Source: Pasteurella atlantica
GTDB taxonomy: Bacteria; Pseudomonadota; Gammaproteobacteria; Enterobacterales; Pasteurellaceae
NCBI RefSeq assembly: GCF_963693435.1
Contig: NZ_OY856306.1
Location: forward strand, 620,001-684,000
Reading direction: 5' to 3'
Length of the DNA stretch: 64,000 nt
The position numbers and the translations under genes were made by a program. The notes below the pieces were generated by a model. That model saw only the letters and a list, made by a program, of their open reading frames with translations, was not told where the DNA came from and did not search any database. Below, piece by piece: positions 41,043 through 50,510 of this stretch (positions within the stretch are counted from its first letter, which is position 1; every line of letters begins with the position of its first letter).

Positions 41043-41798
41043 TTACAATACTTTTTTCAAACCTTCAATTGCGGCGGTTACACTGCGAACTTCAACGGTT
41101 TTAGCATCTTCTTCGTTTGGAATTTCTTTTTGAGTACGGTTTACAATAACACCTGAAACCATCGCTGCTTTTAATCCTAATGCGTGACACATTGTGTAAA
41201 GCGTTGCAGATTCCATTTCAAAGTTCATTACACCAAGGTCTTGCCATAATTCAAGGTTACCCTGATAATCTTTCCATACTTTACCCGTATATGTGTCATA
41301 ACGTTCTTGACCTGGATAGAAAGTATCTGATGATGCTGTTACACCGATATAAGTTGGATAGTCACACTCTTTTGCTGCGTCATATAACGCTTGAGTTAAC
41401 CCAAAATCAGCTACTGCAGGAAAGCATAATGGTGCAAAATGTTGGCTTGCACCATCAAGACGTACAGCACCAGTTGTAACAAGAACATCACCAATGTTGA
41501 TATGTGGTTGAATTGCCCCTGTTGTACCGATACGTACAAAGTTACGTACACCAAGTTGTGCTAATTCTTCAACACAGATAGATACAGATGGACCACCAAT
41601 ACCAGTTGAACAAACCACAACAGGCTTGCCATTAATATAACCTAACCAAGAGGTATATTCGCGAGTTGAATTTAAGAATTTTGGATTGTCCATATATTTA
41701 GCAATACGCTCACTTCGTGCTGGATCTCCAGGTACGATAGCGTATTCTGCACCTTCTAACATTGCTCTAGTTAAACCTAAATGGAAAACTTCAGACAT
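41043..41798 (-). CDS. udp: Uridine phosphorylase Udp
   Basis: A 251-residue hexameric enzyme splitting uridine to uracil and ribose-1-phosphate. Seen: [59 protein letters not shown]. Only 24 bases after asnC, so probably co-transcribed with it, with a CRP site upstream of asnC. Confidence 0.96.
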   Translation of the reverse strand: MSEVFHLGLTRAMLEGAEYAIVPGDPARSERIAKYMDNPKFLNSTREYTSWLGYINGKPVVVCSTGIGGPSVSICVEELAQLGVRNFVRIGTTGAIQPHINIGDVLVTTGAVRLDGASQHFAPLCFPAVADFGLTQALYDAAKECDYPTYIGVTASSDTFYPGQERYDTYTGKVWKDYQGNLELWQDLGVMNFEMESATLYTMCHALGLKAAMVSGVIVNRTQKEIPNEEDAKTVEVRSVTAAIEGLKKVL

Positions 41799-41822
41799 TT
41801 TATTTCTCCTTATTTTATGTAA

Positions 41823-42311
41823 TTATAAATCTACTTTAGAGGGGTTAATATTTCTCTTAATTGGATTCTGCATAGAAACGATGGTTTCTGTTGATTGAAT
41901 TTCATCAAGAGATTGAATTTTTGTGGAAAGTAATAGATGAAGTTCCTCAATGGTATGAGTCATTACTTTTAAGAAAATGGAATAATTTCCAGTGGTATAA
42001 TAGGCCTCTATCACTTCATCAAATTGGTGTAATTTTTGAATAACTGCACTGCAATCTTTCGCACTTTTTAAGATCACACCAACAAAACAACAAACATCAT
42101 AACCCAGCTTTTGTTCATCAATACAAATCTGAGTGCCTTTAATTAAGCCTGATTGACGCATTTTTTCAACTCGAACGTGGATAGTACCAGCACTCACTTC
42201 AAATTTTTTTGCCATTTCAGCATAAGGCGTTCGAGCATCAAGGGTTAATGTTCGCAGAATTTGTCGATCAAGTTGATCTGTAGATACTAAGTTCTGGTAA
42301 TTTTTCATCAT
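41823..42311 (-). CDS. asnC: Lrp/AsnC-family regulator AsnC
   Basis: A 162-residue regulator: N-terminal HTH (LDRQILRTLTLDARTPYAEM, VSAGTIHVRVEKM) and a C-terminal RAM ligand-binding domain (VIEAYYTTGNYSIFLKVM, IQSTETIVSMQNPIKR). It reads as a close match to E. coli AsnC, the asparagine-responsive activator of asnA. asnA, usually the divergent neighbour, is replaced by hemL here. The C-terminus is a few residues longer than in E. coli. Confidence 0.9.
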   Translation of the reverse strand: MMKNYQNLVSTDQLDRQILRTLTLDARTPYAEMAKKFEVSAGTIHVRVEKMRQSGLIKGTQICIDEQKLGYDVCCFVGVILKSAKDCSAVIQKLHQFDEVIEAYYTTGNYSIFLKVMTHTIEELHLLLSTKIQSLDEIQSTETIVSMQNPIKRNINPSKVDL

Positions 42312-42616
42312 TTCATCCTACAATTTGTGGTGCTATTAAAATATATCTATCTATATCTCATATTTTTAAATATATTCCAATTATATCGCTAATATACTAA
42401 TAATGAGAAGATCTCATTTTAATAAATGTGAGGAAAATCACAAATTTTATTGAAAAATAGTGAAAATTTTACAACTAATATAATTCTAACAATGACGCAA
42501 AGGATTTCGTTTTTTAAAATAAATTTTTATTTTATGGTTTTTCCAGTAAAATGAACTATATTTACCAAAACAAGCGGTAAGATAGTAATATAAATTTGCA
42601 AAATTAAGGTATATAA
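42312..42616. promoter_or_regulatory. asnC/hemL divergent regulatory region with a perfect CRP core
   Basis: TGTGA-N6-TCACA at 42428-42443 (AAATGTGAGGAAAATCACAA) is a perfect CRP core. A minus-strand CATTAT at 42400-42405 would put the asnC start about 42 bases from its centre, the class II position. AATGAG-N5-CTCATT at 42402-42418 is a second inverted repeat overlapping that -10. An uptake word with a downstream TTTGCAAA lies at 42570-42602. Confidence 0.6.
42570..42578 (+). repeat. DNA uptake word, extended form
   Basis: ACAAGCGGT followed at about 42594 by AAATTTGCAAAA, the extended arrangement also seen near 43924-43951 and 53722-53757. Confidence 0.8.
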
Positions 42617-43909
42617 ATGAAATCATCGCAATCTCTTTTTGAAAAAGCACAACAAGTTATCCCAGGTGGTGTAAATTCACCAGTACGTGCATTTAAAGGT
42701 GTGGGAGGCACACCTATTTTTATTGAAAAGGCACAAGGTGCTTATATTTTTGATAGTGAAAATAATCATTATATTGATTATGTTGGGTCTTGGGGACCGA
42801 TGATCTTAGGGCATAATCATCCTAAAATTTTAGATGCAGTGATTAAAACGGCTCAAAACGGATTAAGTTTTGGAGCACCAAGCCCTTTAGAAACAGAACT
42901 TGCGGAATTAGTTTGTAAACTTATCCCTTCTATTGAAAAAGTCAGAATGGTCAGTTCTGGTACAGAAGCGACAATGTCAGCGATTCGCCTTGCTCGAGGT
43001 TATACCAATAGAGATAAAATTATTAAATTTGAAGGCTGTTATCACGGACATTCTGATTCACTATTAGTAAAAGCAGGATCGGGTGCATTGACGCTTGGTC
43101 AACCAAGTTCACCAGGTGTGCCTGAGGATTTTGCTAAGCATACACTTACTTGTGAATATAATAATCTCGATTCTGTTAAACAAGCATTTGAGCAATATCC
43201 TAATGAGATTGCTTGTTTAATTATTGAACCCGTAGCAGGAAATATGAATTGTATTCCTCCACAAGAGGGATTTTTACAAGGCATTCGAGAGCTTTGTACT
43301 CAATACGGCACGGTTTTTATTATTGATGAAGTAATGACAGGTTTTCGAGTGGCGTTAGGTGGAGCTCAAGCCTATTATAATGTCACGCCAGATTTAACTA
43401 CCTTAGGAAAAATTATTGGCGGTGGAATGCCTGTAGGGGCTTTTGGTGGTAAAGCTGAAATTATGGATTATATTGCCCCAACAGGACCTGTTTACCAAGC
43501 AGGTACATTATCAGGCAATCCTATTGCAATGGCAGCAGGAATGGCTTGTTTGACAGAACTTTCAAAACCTGAAAATGAGCAGCTACTTGCATCGAAAACA
43601 AAACAATTGGCAGAAGGCTTAAAAGCGCTGGCGAATAAACATTCTGTACCGTTTTTGGTTAATTATGTTGGGGGAATGTTTGGTTTATTTTTTACCGACC
43701 AATCTTCGGTGACAAGTTATAAAGATGTAATGCAGTGTGATGTTGCAATGTTCAATGCATTCTTCCATAAATGTTTAGAAAAAGGTATTTATTTTGCTCC
43801 ATCAGCTTTCGAGGCTGGTTTTATGTCTTTAGCCCATAGTGATCAAGATATTGCAAAAACATTAGAGGTTGTAGATAAAGTCTTTGCTGAACTTAAGACG
43901 CTGAATTAA
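42617..43909 (+). CDS. hemL: Glutamate-1-semialdehyde 2,1-aminomutase HemL
   Basis: A 430-residue PLP enzyme making 5-aminolevulinate in the C5 route to haem. Seen: [58 protein letters not shown], and [13 protein letters not shown] where Lys 265 binds PLP (the E. coli number). Its presence suggests at least the start of haem synthesis exists, alongside the haem-scavenging locus at 55.5-61 kb. Confidence 0.96.
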   Translation: MKSSQSLFEKAQQVIPGGVNSPVRAFKGVGGTPIFIEKAQGAYIFDSENNHYIDYVGSWGPMILGHNHPKILDAVIKTAQNGLSFGAPSPLETELAELVCKLIPSIEKVRMVSSGTEATMSAIRLARGYTNRDKIIKFEGCYHGHSDSLLVKAGSGALTLGQPSSPGVPEDFAKHTLTCEYNNLDSVKQAFEQYPNEIACLIIEPVAGNMNCIPPQEGFLQGIRELCTQYGTVFIIDEVMTGFRVALGGAQAYYNVTPDLTTLGKIIGGGMPVGAFGGKAEIMDYIAPTGPVYQAGTLSGNPIAMAAGMACLTELSKPENEQLLASKTKQLAEGLKALANKHSVPFLVNYVGGMFGLFFTDQSSVTSYKDVMQCDVAMFNAFFHKCLEKGIYFAPSAFEAGFMSLAHSDQDIAKTLEVVDKVFAELKTLN

Positions 43910-43985
43910 AAAAATAGTATTTAAGCGGTATGATCTTGAATAAAATTTGCAAAATCCCAAATTTATTAATATTAGGAATAAAGTA

Positions 43986-44759
43986 ATGAAAGAAGAAAAT
44001 CAAACTATCTCACAGCAAACGGAAACCACTCATTTTGGGTTTAAAACGGTTGCTAAAGAAGAAAAACAGCAACTTGTCGCACAAGTTTTCCATAATGTAG
44101 CGGGTAAATATGATTTAATGAATGATCTACTTTCTTTCGGTATTCATCGAATTTGGAAACGCTTTACGATAGATTGTAGTGGAGTAAGACAAGGGCAAAA
44201 AGTTCTCGACCTTGCGGGAGGAACAGGGGATTTTAGTGCCAAATTTTCTCGACTTGTTGGTTCAACAGGGGAAGTTGTATTAGCGGATATTAATAGTTCA
44301 ATGCTAGAAGTAGGGCGTGAAAAGCTACGCAATTTAGGTGTTGTGGGTAATGTGAGTTATGTGCAAGCCAATGCAGAAAGTTTACCTTTCGCTGATAATA
44401 CCTTTGATTGCGTTATTATCAGTTTTGGGTTACGTAATGTCACTGATAAAGATAAAGCACTGCGTTCAATGTATCGAGTGCTAAAACCGGGTGGACGTTT
44501 ATTAGTATTAGAATTCTCTAAACCAATTATTGATCCTATTAGTCAGGCTTATAATTTTTACTCTTTTAATATTTTGCCAAAAATTGGTGAAGCAGTAGTG
44601 AATGATGGTGACAGTTACCGTTACTTGGCAGAATCCATTCGAATGCACCCGAAACAAGATGAATTAAAAGAAATGATGCAACAGGCGGGTTTTGAAAGTG
44701 TGAATTACTATAATTTAAGTGCAGGTATTGTTGCTTTGCATAGAGGGTATAAATTCTAG
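43986..44759 (+). CDS. ubiE: Ubiquinone/menaquinone C-methyltransferase UbiE
   Basis: A 257-residue SAM enzyme methylating demethylmenaquinone and the ubiquinone precursor. I start at ATG 43986, with AGGA 8 bases upstream, not the longer TTG frame from 43947. Seen: [70 protein letters not shown]. Nine bases before ubiJ. Confidence 0.95.
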   Translation: MKEENQTISQQTETTHFGFKTVAKEEKQQLVAQVFHNVAGKYDLMNDLLSFGIHRIWKRFTIDCSGVRQGQKVLDLAGGTGDFSAKFSRLVGSTGEVVLADINSSMLEVGREKLRNLGVVGNVSYVQANAESLPFADNTFDCVIISFGLRNVTDKDKALRSMYRVLKPGGRLLVLEFSKPIIDPISQAYNFYSFNILPKIGEAVVNDGDSYRYLAESIRMHPKQDELKEMMQQAGFESVNYYNLSAGIVALHRGYKF

Positions 44760-44768
44760 GAGAGACTA

Positions 44769-45392
44769 ATGTTAGAACAATTAAAACAACAGTTTATGTT
44801 ATCTCAAGTAACCATTGGTACGCTAGAAATGGGCTTTAATTATTTAATTAACCGCTCACCTCATTGTTTGCCAACCTTAAAAAAACTGAAAGATAGCACC
44901 TTACATATCAAATTATTACAACCTGAATTTGAATGTATCATTAATTTTAGTGAAACCCAAACAGATTGGCTCTCTCATTATGAAGGAAACCCAAGTTGTT
45001 GCCTTAGTTTACAAAGCTCGGTATTACCAAAATTAGCAGATAAAACGAAACTAACGGAGCTAATCAATAATAAAACTTTACTTTTAGAGGGTGATATTCA
45101 GGTTTTACAACATTTTGTTCAGCTTCTTGATGAATTGGAAAAAAATCCAGCTGAGTTACTCTCGCCTTTTGTCGGTGATGTTATTGCACAAAGCTCAACA
45201 GATGTTGCTGGTTTTTTATTTAATAAAGCTAAACAACAAATAGCCAAAAATAGTGAACATATAGTCGATAATCTTATTAATGAACGTTCTGTCTTAGTTC
45301 ATCAATTAGAAATTGCAAATTTTTGTGATGAAGTGACCGCTTTGGAAAAACAAGCTAATCAGCTAGAAATGAAGGTAAGAAATAGCGGTTAG
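44769..45392 (+). CDS. ubiJ: Ubiquinone biosynthesis accessory factor UbiJ
   Basis: A 207-residue SCP2-domain lipid-binding protein (formerly YigP). The N-terminal half is SCP2-like (LNFINRSP-like NYLINRSPHCLPTLKKLK; LLEGDIQVLQHFVQLL), followed by FVGDVIAQSSTDVAGFL and a C-terminal coiled coil (EVTALEKQANQLEMKV). In E. coli it scaffolds the Ubi complex. The usual third gene, ubiB, does not follow; a terminator does. Confidence 0.88.
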   Translation: MLEQLKQQFMLSQVTIGTLEMGFNYLINRSPHCLPTLKKLKDSTLHIKLLQPEFECIINFSETQTDWLSHYEGNPSCCLSLQSSVLPKLADKTKLTELINNKTLLLEGDIQVLQHFVQLLDELEKNPAELLSPFVGDVIAQSSTDVAGFLFNKAKQQIAKNSEHIVDNLINERSVLVHQLEIANFCDEVTALEKQANQLEMKVRNSG

Positions 45393-45418
45393 ATTTTTTT
45401 TACAATTTACAAAAAAAA

Positions 45419-45444
45419 AGACCTCATACCAAAATATGAGGTCT
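45419..45444. terminator. Bidirectional terminator, ubiJ / BCCT gene
   Basis: AGACCTCATA / TATGAGGTCT stem, CCAAAA loop, with an A run before and a T run after, so it works for both convergent genes. Confidence 0.92.
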
Positions 45445-45470
45445 TTTTTTCACCTAATGTGATTTATGTT

Positions 45471-47051
45471 CTATTTATAACGTTCTGTACGTAATCCCAA
45501 TACCAAACTCACACACATTAACAGTAGAATAATCGTAAATGGTAAAGCGGTTGAGATTGCTCCAGCTTGGAGTGCTTGAATTGCTTCTGTACCTCCAACC
45601 CAAATTAATGCTGCAGCAATGGCACCTTCGATTGTTGCCCAGAAAATACGTTGTGGAACAGGGGCATCCATTTTTCCGCCAGCCGTGATACTATCAATAA
45701 CCAGTGAACCTGAATCTGATGAAGTTACGAAGAAGACTAATACTAAAATAATCCCCACTACAGAAAGAATGCTAGAGAAATTAAGTACATCAAACATTTG
45801 GAACATAGCAAGAGAGACATCTTTTAAGCCTTCTTGACCTAATACACCCACTTTATTGATCACTTGATCAAGTGCAATACCACCAAAAGTTGACATCCAA
45901 ACTAAGGTTACTAAGGTTGGAACAATCAATACGGCAAGTAAAAACTCACGAATGGTACGTCCTTTTGATACTCGAGCAATAAACATACCAACGAATGGAG
46001 ACCAAGAGAACCACCACGCCCAGTAGAATACCGTCCAACCTTGGAACCAAGCTTCGTCTTCACGTCCGAAAGGATTACTTAATGGAATAATATTTTTTAC
46101 ATAAGACATTAATGTTCTAGGTAAAACATCTGAAACAATACCAATATTTAACGCAGCAACAAATACTAATAATGCAACTGCAATTCCCATATTAACATTA
46201 CTTAATAATTTCACTCCACCATCAATACCTTTTATCACAGAATATAAGGCAACAGCAGTGACCGCAATAATGACAATAATTTGTAAGCTTATTGAATTTT
46301 CTAAGCCAAATACGTGATGCATACCACTGGCAGCTTGTTGAGCACCTAGTCCTAAGGATGTGGCTAACCCAAATAAAGTGGCAACCACTGCAAGAATATC
46401 AATAATATGTCCAATCCAACCCCACGTTCTTTCACCTAATAATGGATAAAATACTGAGCGGATAGAAAGAGGTAAACCTTTATTGTAGGTAAAAAATGCG
46501 AGTGAAAGTCCTACTAAGGCATAAGCAGCCCAAGGATGTAAACCCCAGTGGAACATTGTGGCGCCCATTGCTAAATCTGCAGCTTCTGGCGTGTTTGCAA
46601 TCACATTTAGTGGTGTTTTATACCAACCAGTATAATAGGCTACAGGTTCTGCCACACTCCAGAACATTAAACCAATCCCCATTCCTGCTGCAAATAACAT
46701 TGCAAACCAAGAGACTCGTGAATGCTCTGGTTTTGCATCAGCTCCGCCTAAACGAATACGTCCAACGGGTAATACAATTAACGCTAAACAAAAAATAACG
46801 AAAATATTTCCAGCTATGATAAATAAACTGTCAAAATTACCAATGATTTTCCATTTAATCCCATCTAATACTTCTTTTGCTGTGTGAGAATCAGCGATCA
46901 ACACAGCGGCTAAGAAAAGAATGATTAATCCTGCACTAATACCAAATACGGCATTATGGATATCAAAACCCCATTTTTGAATATTATCTTGTCCGATTTC
47001 GTAATCAGTATTATGAATACTGTACTTATCGTGATGTTTTTTTTGTTTCAT
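45471..47051 (-). CDS. BCCT-family betaine/carnitine/choline transporter
   Basis: A 526-residue inner-membrane transporter with about 12 helices. Seen: the glycine-rich Na+/substrate segment FAAGMGIGLMFWSVAEPVAY in helix 3, the BCCT signature WTVFYWAWWFSWSPFVGMFI at about 340-360 and ARVSKGRTIREF. Residues 1-30 are hydrophilic. Likely substrates are compatible solutes such as betaine or choline; which one is not decidable here. Monocistronic. Confidence 0.92.
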   Translation of the reverse strand: MKQKKHHDKYSIHNTDYEIGQDNIQKWGFDIHNAVFGISAGLIILFLAAVLIADSHTAKEVLDGIKWKIIGNFDSLFIIAGNIFVIFCLALIVLPVGRIRLGGADAKPEHSRVSWFAMLFAAGMGIGLMFWSVAEPVAYYTGWYKTPLNVIANTPEAADLAMGATMFHWGLHPWAAYALVGLSLAFFTYNKGLPLSIRSVFYPLLGERTWGWIGHIIDILAVVATLFGLATSLGLGAQQAASGMHHVFGLENSISLQIIVIIAVTAVALYSVIKGIDGGVKLLSNVNMGIAVALLVFVAALNIGIVSDVLPRTLMSYVKNIIPLSNPFGREDEAWFQGWTVFYWAWWFSWSPFVGMFIARVSKGRTIREFLLAVLIVPTLVTLVWMSTFGGIALDQVINKVGVLGQEGLKDVSLAMFQMFDVLNFSSILSVVGIILVLVFFVTSSDSGSLVIDSITAGGKMDAPVPQRIFWATIEGAIAAALIWVGGTEAIQALQAGAISTALPFTIILLLMCVSLVLGLRTERYK

Positions 47052-47192
47052 ATTTTCCTCTAAATTTGAATAAAAACTCCGTATATACTACCACTATCTA
47101 CTATTTATAACAAATAAATACATTATTTTACTGTTTTTTTATCCAGTTTTTGTGTATCCTAAATGCTCATATTTAATAGATGGAATAGAACA

Positions 47193-47798
47193 ATGATCGG
47201 ACGATTACAAGGTAAAATTATTGAAAAATCGCCACCCGAAATTGTATTAGATGTACAGGGTGTTGGCTATGAATTATTACTTCCAATGACTAGTTTTTAC
47301 AACTTGCCAAAAGTTGGTGAAGAAACCACGCTTTTTACTCATTTAAGTATTAGAGAAGATGCTCATTTACTCTTTGGGTTTTCTGAGAAAATTGATCGCA
47401 CCTTATTTCGAGATCTGATTAAAACGAATGGTGTCGGACCTAAACTTGCTTTAGCCATTCTTTCTGCAATGTCTGTTTATGATTTTGCGACAGCGGTAGA
47501 AAACGAAGAAGTAACAAAATTAACAAAAATTCCAGGAATTGGTAAAAAAACTGCTGAGAGGCTCTTGGTTGAATTAAAAGGAAAATTCAAATCAATGGCT
47601 CAAACAGAGTTCTTTATGCAGCAATCTTCTCAAGAGATGACGGCTATCAATAAACCAAGCCCAACAGGTGAAGCAAAAGAAGCATTAATTGCACTTGGTT
47701 ATAAAGCAACAGAAATTGAAAAAATGCTCAAAAAAGTATCACAACAAGATCTAACCAGTGAACAAATTATTAGAGAGGCGCTGAAAAAGTCGCTATAA
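47193..47798 (+). CDS. ruvA: Holliday junction branch migration protein RuvA
   Basis: A 201-residue protein: OB-fold domain ([20 protein letters not shown]), two helix-hairpin-helix motifs ([40 protein letters not shown]) and a C-terminal UBA-like domain that contacts RuvB. I start at ATG 47193, the family start, not 47163. RuvB normally follows in the same operon; here prmA follows after 86 bases and no ruvB or ruvC is in the window. Confidence 0.95.
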   Translation: MIGRLQGKIIEKSPPEIVLDVQGVGYELLLPMTSFYNLPKVGEETTLFTHLSIREDAHLLFGFSEKIDRTLFRDLIKTNGVGPKLALAILSAMSVYDFATAVENEEVTKLTKIPGIGKKTAERLLVELKGKFKSMAQTEFFMQQSSQEMTAINKPSPTGEAKEALIALGYKATEIEKMLKKVSQQDLTSEQIIREALKKSL

Positions 47799-47833
47799 TA
47801 TTAGCCACTTACTAAAAAATTCACCTAAATTAC

Positions 47834-47842
47834 ACAAGCGGT
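47834..47842 (+). repeat. DNA uptake word between ruvA and prmA
   Basis: ACAAGCGGT followed by CAGATTTGAGTAAAAATTTAC, close to the extended uptake form. Confidence 0.8.
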
Positions 47843-47884
47843 CAGATTTGAGTAAAAATTTACCAAAATATTGAAGGAATAAAA

Positions 47885-48769
47885 ATGGCGTGGATACAAA
47901 TTCGCTTAAACAGTACAGATGATAAAGCAGAACAACTTAGTGAGTTTTTTGAAGAATGGGGAGCGGTATCTATTACTTATATGGATAGCCAAGATACCCC
48001 AATTTTTGAGCCATTACCGGGCGAAACTCGTTTATGGGGCAATACGGATGTCGTCGCTTTATTTGATGCAGAAACAGAGATGAAACCAATCATCACAGCA
48101 CTACAACAAAGTAGCATTATTGCACCTGATTTTGCTTATAAAATTGAACAGATTGAAGATAAAGATTGGGAGCGAGAATGGATGGATAATTTCCATCCAA
48201 TGCAATTTGGCAAACGTTTGTGGATTTGTCCAAGTTGGCGAGAAGTACCAGATCCAAATGCAGTAAATGTTATGCTCGATCCCGGTTTAGCCTTTGGAAC
48301 AGGTACGCACCCAACCACAGAACTTTGTTTACGTTGGTTAGATAGCCTAGATTTAGAAGGTAAAACCGTGATTGATTTTGGTTGTGGTTCAGGCATTTTA
48401 GCGATTGCTGCCTTAAAATTAGGGGCTAAATCGGTGATTGGAATTGATATCGATCCACAAGCAATCACTGCAAGCAAAATGAATGCAGAGCAAAATGGTG
48501 TGGCAGATAAATTAGCCTTATATTTACCCGAGGATCAGCCACAAAATTTACAAGCGGATGTAGTTGTCGCTAATATTCTTGCAGGTCCGTTAAAAGAGCT
48601 TGCCCCTTTGATTATTAACTTAGTAAAACCACAAGGTTTATTAGGGCTTTCTGGGATTTTAACCACCCAATCGGAATCAGTTTGTGAAGCTTATCAACAA
48701 GATTATGAGTTAGATCCTGTGGTAGAAAAAGAGGAATGGTGTCGAATCACAGGCATTAGAAGAGGGTAA
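47885..48769 (+). CDS. prmA: Ribosomal protein L11 methyltransferase PrmA
   Basis: A 294-residue enzyme that trimethylates L11. N-terminal substrate-recognition domain ([20 protein letters not shown]), linker [20 protein letters not shown], then the SAM domain with [34 protein letters not shown] and [13 protein letters not shown] (the NPP-like motif region). Two bases before aroQ. Confidence 0.96.
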   Translation: MAWIQIRLNSTDDKAEQLSEFFEEWGAVSITYMDSQDTPIFEPLPGETRLWGNTDVVALFDAETEMKPIITALQQSSIIAPDFAYKIEQIEDKDWEREWMDNFHPMQFGKRLWICPSWREVPDPNAVNVMLDPGLAFGTGTHPTTELCLRWLDSLDLEGKTVIDFGCGSGILAIAALKLGAKSVIGIDIDPQAITASKMNAEQNGVADKLALYLPEDQPQNLQADVVVANILAGPLKELAPLIINLVKPQGLLGLSGILTTQSESVCEAYQQDYELDPVVEKEEWCRITGIRRG

Positions 48770-48771
48770 AA

Positions 48772-49209
48772 ATGAAAAAAATACTGTTATTAAATGGTCC
48801 AAATTTAAATATGTTAGGAAAACGTGAACCAGAAATCTACGGTTCACAAACTCTTGTAGATATTGAACGACATCTTCAACAACTCGCAAAAGAGCAAGGT
48901 GTTGAGTTAGATTATTTCCAATCAAACAGTGAAGAGGCATTGATTAATCGTATCCATCAAGCTTTTCAGCAAGTCGATTTTATTTTATTTAATCCCGCTG
49001 CTTTTACTCACACTAGCGTTGCATTGCGTGATGCAATACTTTCTGTTGATATTCCTTTTGTGGAAATCCATTTGTCTAATGTCCATTCTCGTGAAGCGTT
49101 TCGCCATTATTCTTATTTTAGCGATATTGCACAAGCTGTTATTTGTGGCTGTGGGATAAAAGGCTATGAATATGGGCTAGATTTTGCAGTACAGCAATTA
49201 GCAAAATAA
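48772..49209 (+). CDS. aroQ: 3-dehydroquinate dehydratase, type II
   Basis: A 145-residue dodecameric enzyme of the shikimate pathway. Seen: [19 protein letters not shown] with the catalytic Arg and Tyr, [15 protein letters not shown] and [19 protein letters not shown]. Full length; translated with prmA. Confidence 0.97.
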   Translation: MKKILLLNGPNLNMLGKREPEIYGSQTLVDIERHLQQLAKEQGVELDYFQSNSEEALINRIHQAFQQVDFILFNPAAFTHTSVALRDAILSVDIPFVEIHLSNVHSREAFRHYSYFSDIAQAVICGCGIKGYEYGLDFAVQQLAK

Positions 49210-49385
49210 AATATTTCAGATAAAAATTATTTTGAGTGATAGAGTCAAATCTAACTTGAACTAACTACTAAAATTCCCTCCTCCGCTTGCGGGGGAGGGC
49301 TAGGGAGGGGGGATGGTATTACTTTTTTGCAAATTTTCGATCAAATGTTACCGCTATAATTAAAAGGCTCGTTATAGTAAAAAAA
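49210..49385. other. Intergenic region between aroQ and tehB
   Basis: Holds the third GC-rich repeat (49271-49312) and, near 49340, a truncated uptake core (TTACCGCTATAA). No gene or clear intrinsic terminator other than the fold of the repeat itself. Confidence 0.5.
49271..49312 (-). repeat. GC-rich interspersed palindromic repeat, copy 3
   Basis: AAATTCCCTCCTCCGCTTGC then GGGGGAGGGCTAGGGAGGGG: the reverse complement of copy 1 with few differences, 29 kb away. It also lies just downstream of a gene on the plus strand. Confidence 0.88.
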
Positions 49386-50249
49386 TTATCGTAATTTTTT
49401 CGCTAACATTGTCACAAATTGTAATTGAATTCGGTTACCATCTGCATCAACTCGATGTAACTTTCCAAGATCTTCATTATATTTTACCAATTCCCAATCT
49501 TGATAATAATTTTTCAATTCATTCTCTTTAAACGCAAAAGGGAAAGGTTGAGTACAAGGATATGCTTTAGTATCCATCGCACAGACAATTAAATTATACC
49601 CACCCACTTTTGTTTGCTGCTGCATATTTTTAATAATATCAGGAATACGATCTGCTTGTAAGAACATCATCACCACAGTTGAAACAATAAAATCATATTG
49701 CTCTTTTAAACTTGCATTGTGAATATCATAAGTATGAGCATCAATAGAGAGATTTTCTTGCTCAATAATACGATTTAAAAAAGCAATACTTTCAGGATTA
49801 TGGTCAACAGAAGTAACGTCAAAGCCTAATAAATTTAAATAAAGTGAGTTACGTCCACGTCCACAGCCAAGGTCTAACACTTTACCTTTTGGTACAATAT
49901 TTACTGCATTTAATACTTCAGAATGTGTTTTGGTTAAATTATATTTTTTAGCATAAAAATCTTCTGGTTGACAATAAAATGCTAACTGACACTCTAAATC
50001 ATCAGAAATCGCTTCTACTTTATGCCAAAGCTGAGGGGTAACAAAATCTGCTTGATTTTCAGGTGATAAAATAACAGAATTAACTTCCTGTCCCTCTTCT
50101 GTTAATTCATAAAATTTTAATTTACCTTTTAAAACAGTCAGTTTTCCCCAAGTTCCTTCTTTTGTATTATGCTTTTCCTGAAACATTTTAGGTAATGAAT
50201 CTTTATTCCATACAGGCATAGTTTTATAACAAATTAAGTTTTGCATCAT
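49386..50249 (-). CDS. tehB: Tellurite resistance methyltransferase TehB (DUF1971 + SAM domain)
   Basis: A 287-residue protein; I start at ATG 50249, with AAGGAAAAA just before it. Residues about 8-88 are a cupin-like DUF1971 domain ([33 protein letters not shown]); residues about 115-287 are a SAM methyltransferase ([28 protein letters not shown]). This two-domain form matches H. influenzae TehB, linked there to tellurite, oxidant and haem-related phenotypes. tehA is not adjacent. Confidence 0.92.
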   Translation of the reverse strand: MMQNLICYKTMPVWNKDSLPKMFQEKHNTKEGTWGKLTVLKGKLKFYELTEEGQEVNSVILSPENQADFVTPQLWHKVEAISDDLECQLAFYCQPEDFYAKKYNLTKTHSEVLNAVNIVPKGKVLDLGCGRGRNSLYLNLLGFDVTSVDHNPESIAFLNRIIEQENLSIDAHTYDIHNASLKEQYDFIVSTVVMMFLQADRIPDIIKNMQQQTKVGGYNLIVCAMDTKAYPCTQPFPFAFKENELKNYYQDWELVKYNEDLGKLHRVDADGNRIQLQFVTMLAKKLR

Positions 50250-50303
50250 TTTTTCCTTATTACTTAATGTAAAATTTTCATAAAATAAGTGTATATGAAA
50301 CAA

Positions 50304-50510
50304 ACTTTAAAGCCAACTATTTTAGTCAGGTATTAGGTATTTTTTCTTTCTTATAAAATAAAACTACATTCACTTTTTTTCATATTTTTTAATCAAACAA
50401 ATCCTATAATTTTTATAAATGAGAATAAGATCACAAAAATTTTTATAAAAATACATTATTATTCAAAACCTTATTTTTATTTTAAAACTTACTCATTAAA
50501 AGGGGTCAAT
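50304..50510 (+). promoter_or_regulatory. Upstream region of the PTS IIABC gene with a CRP-like site
   Basis: AAATGAGAATAAGATCACAA at 50417-50436 has TGAGA-N6-TCACA (nine of ten core bases). A -10-like TATTAT at 50457-50462 would put the start near 50469, about 41 bases from the CRP centre. A second perfect TATAAT at 50405-50410 lies upstream. The ribosome site is AAAAGGGG. Confidence 0.5.
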
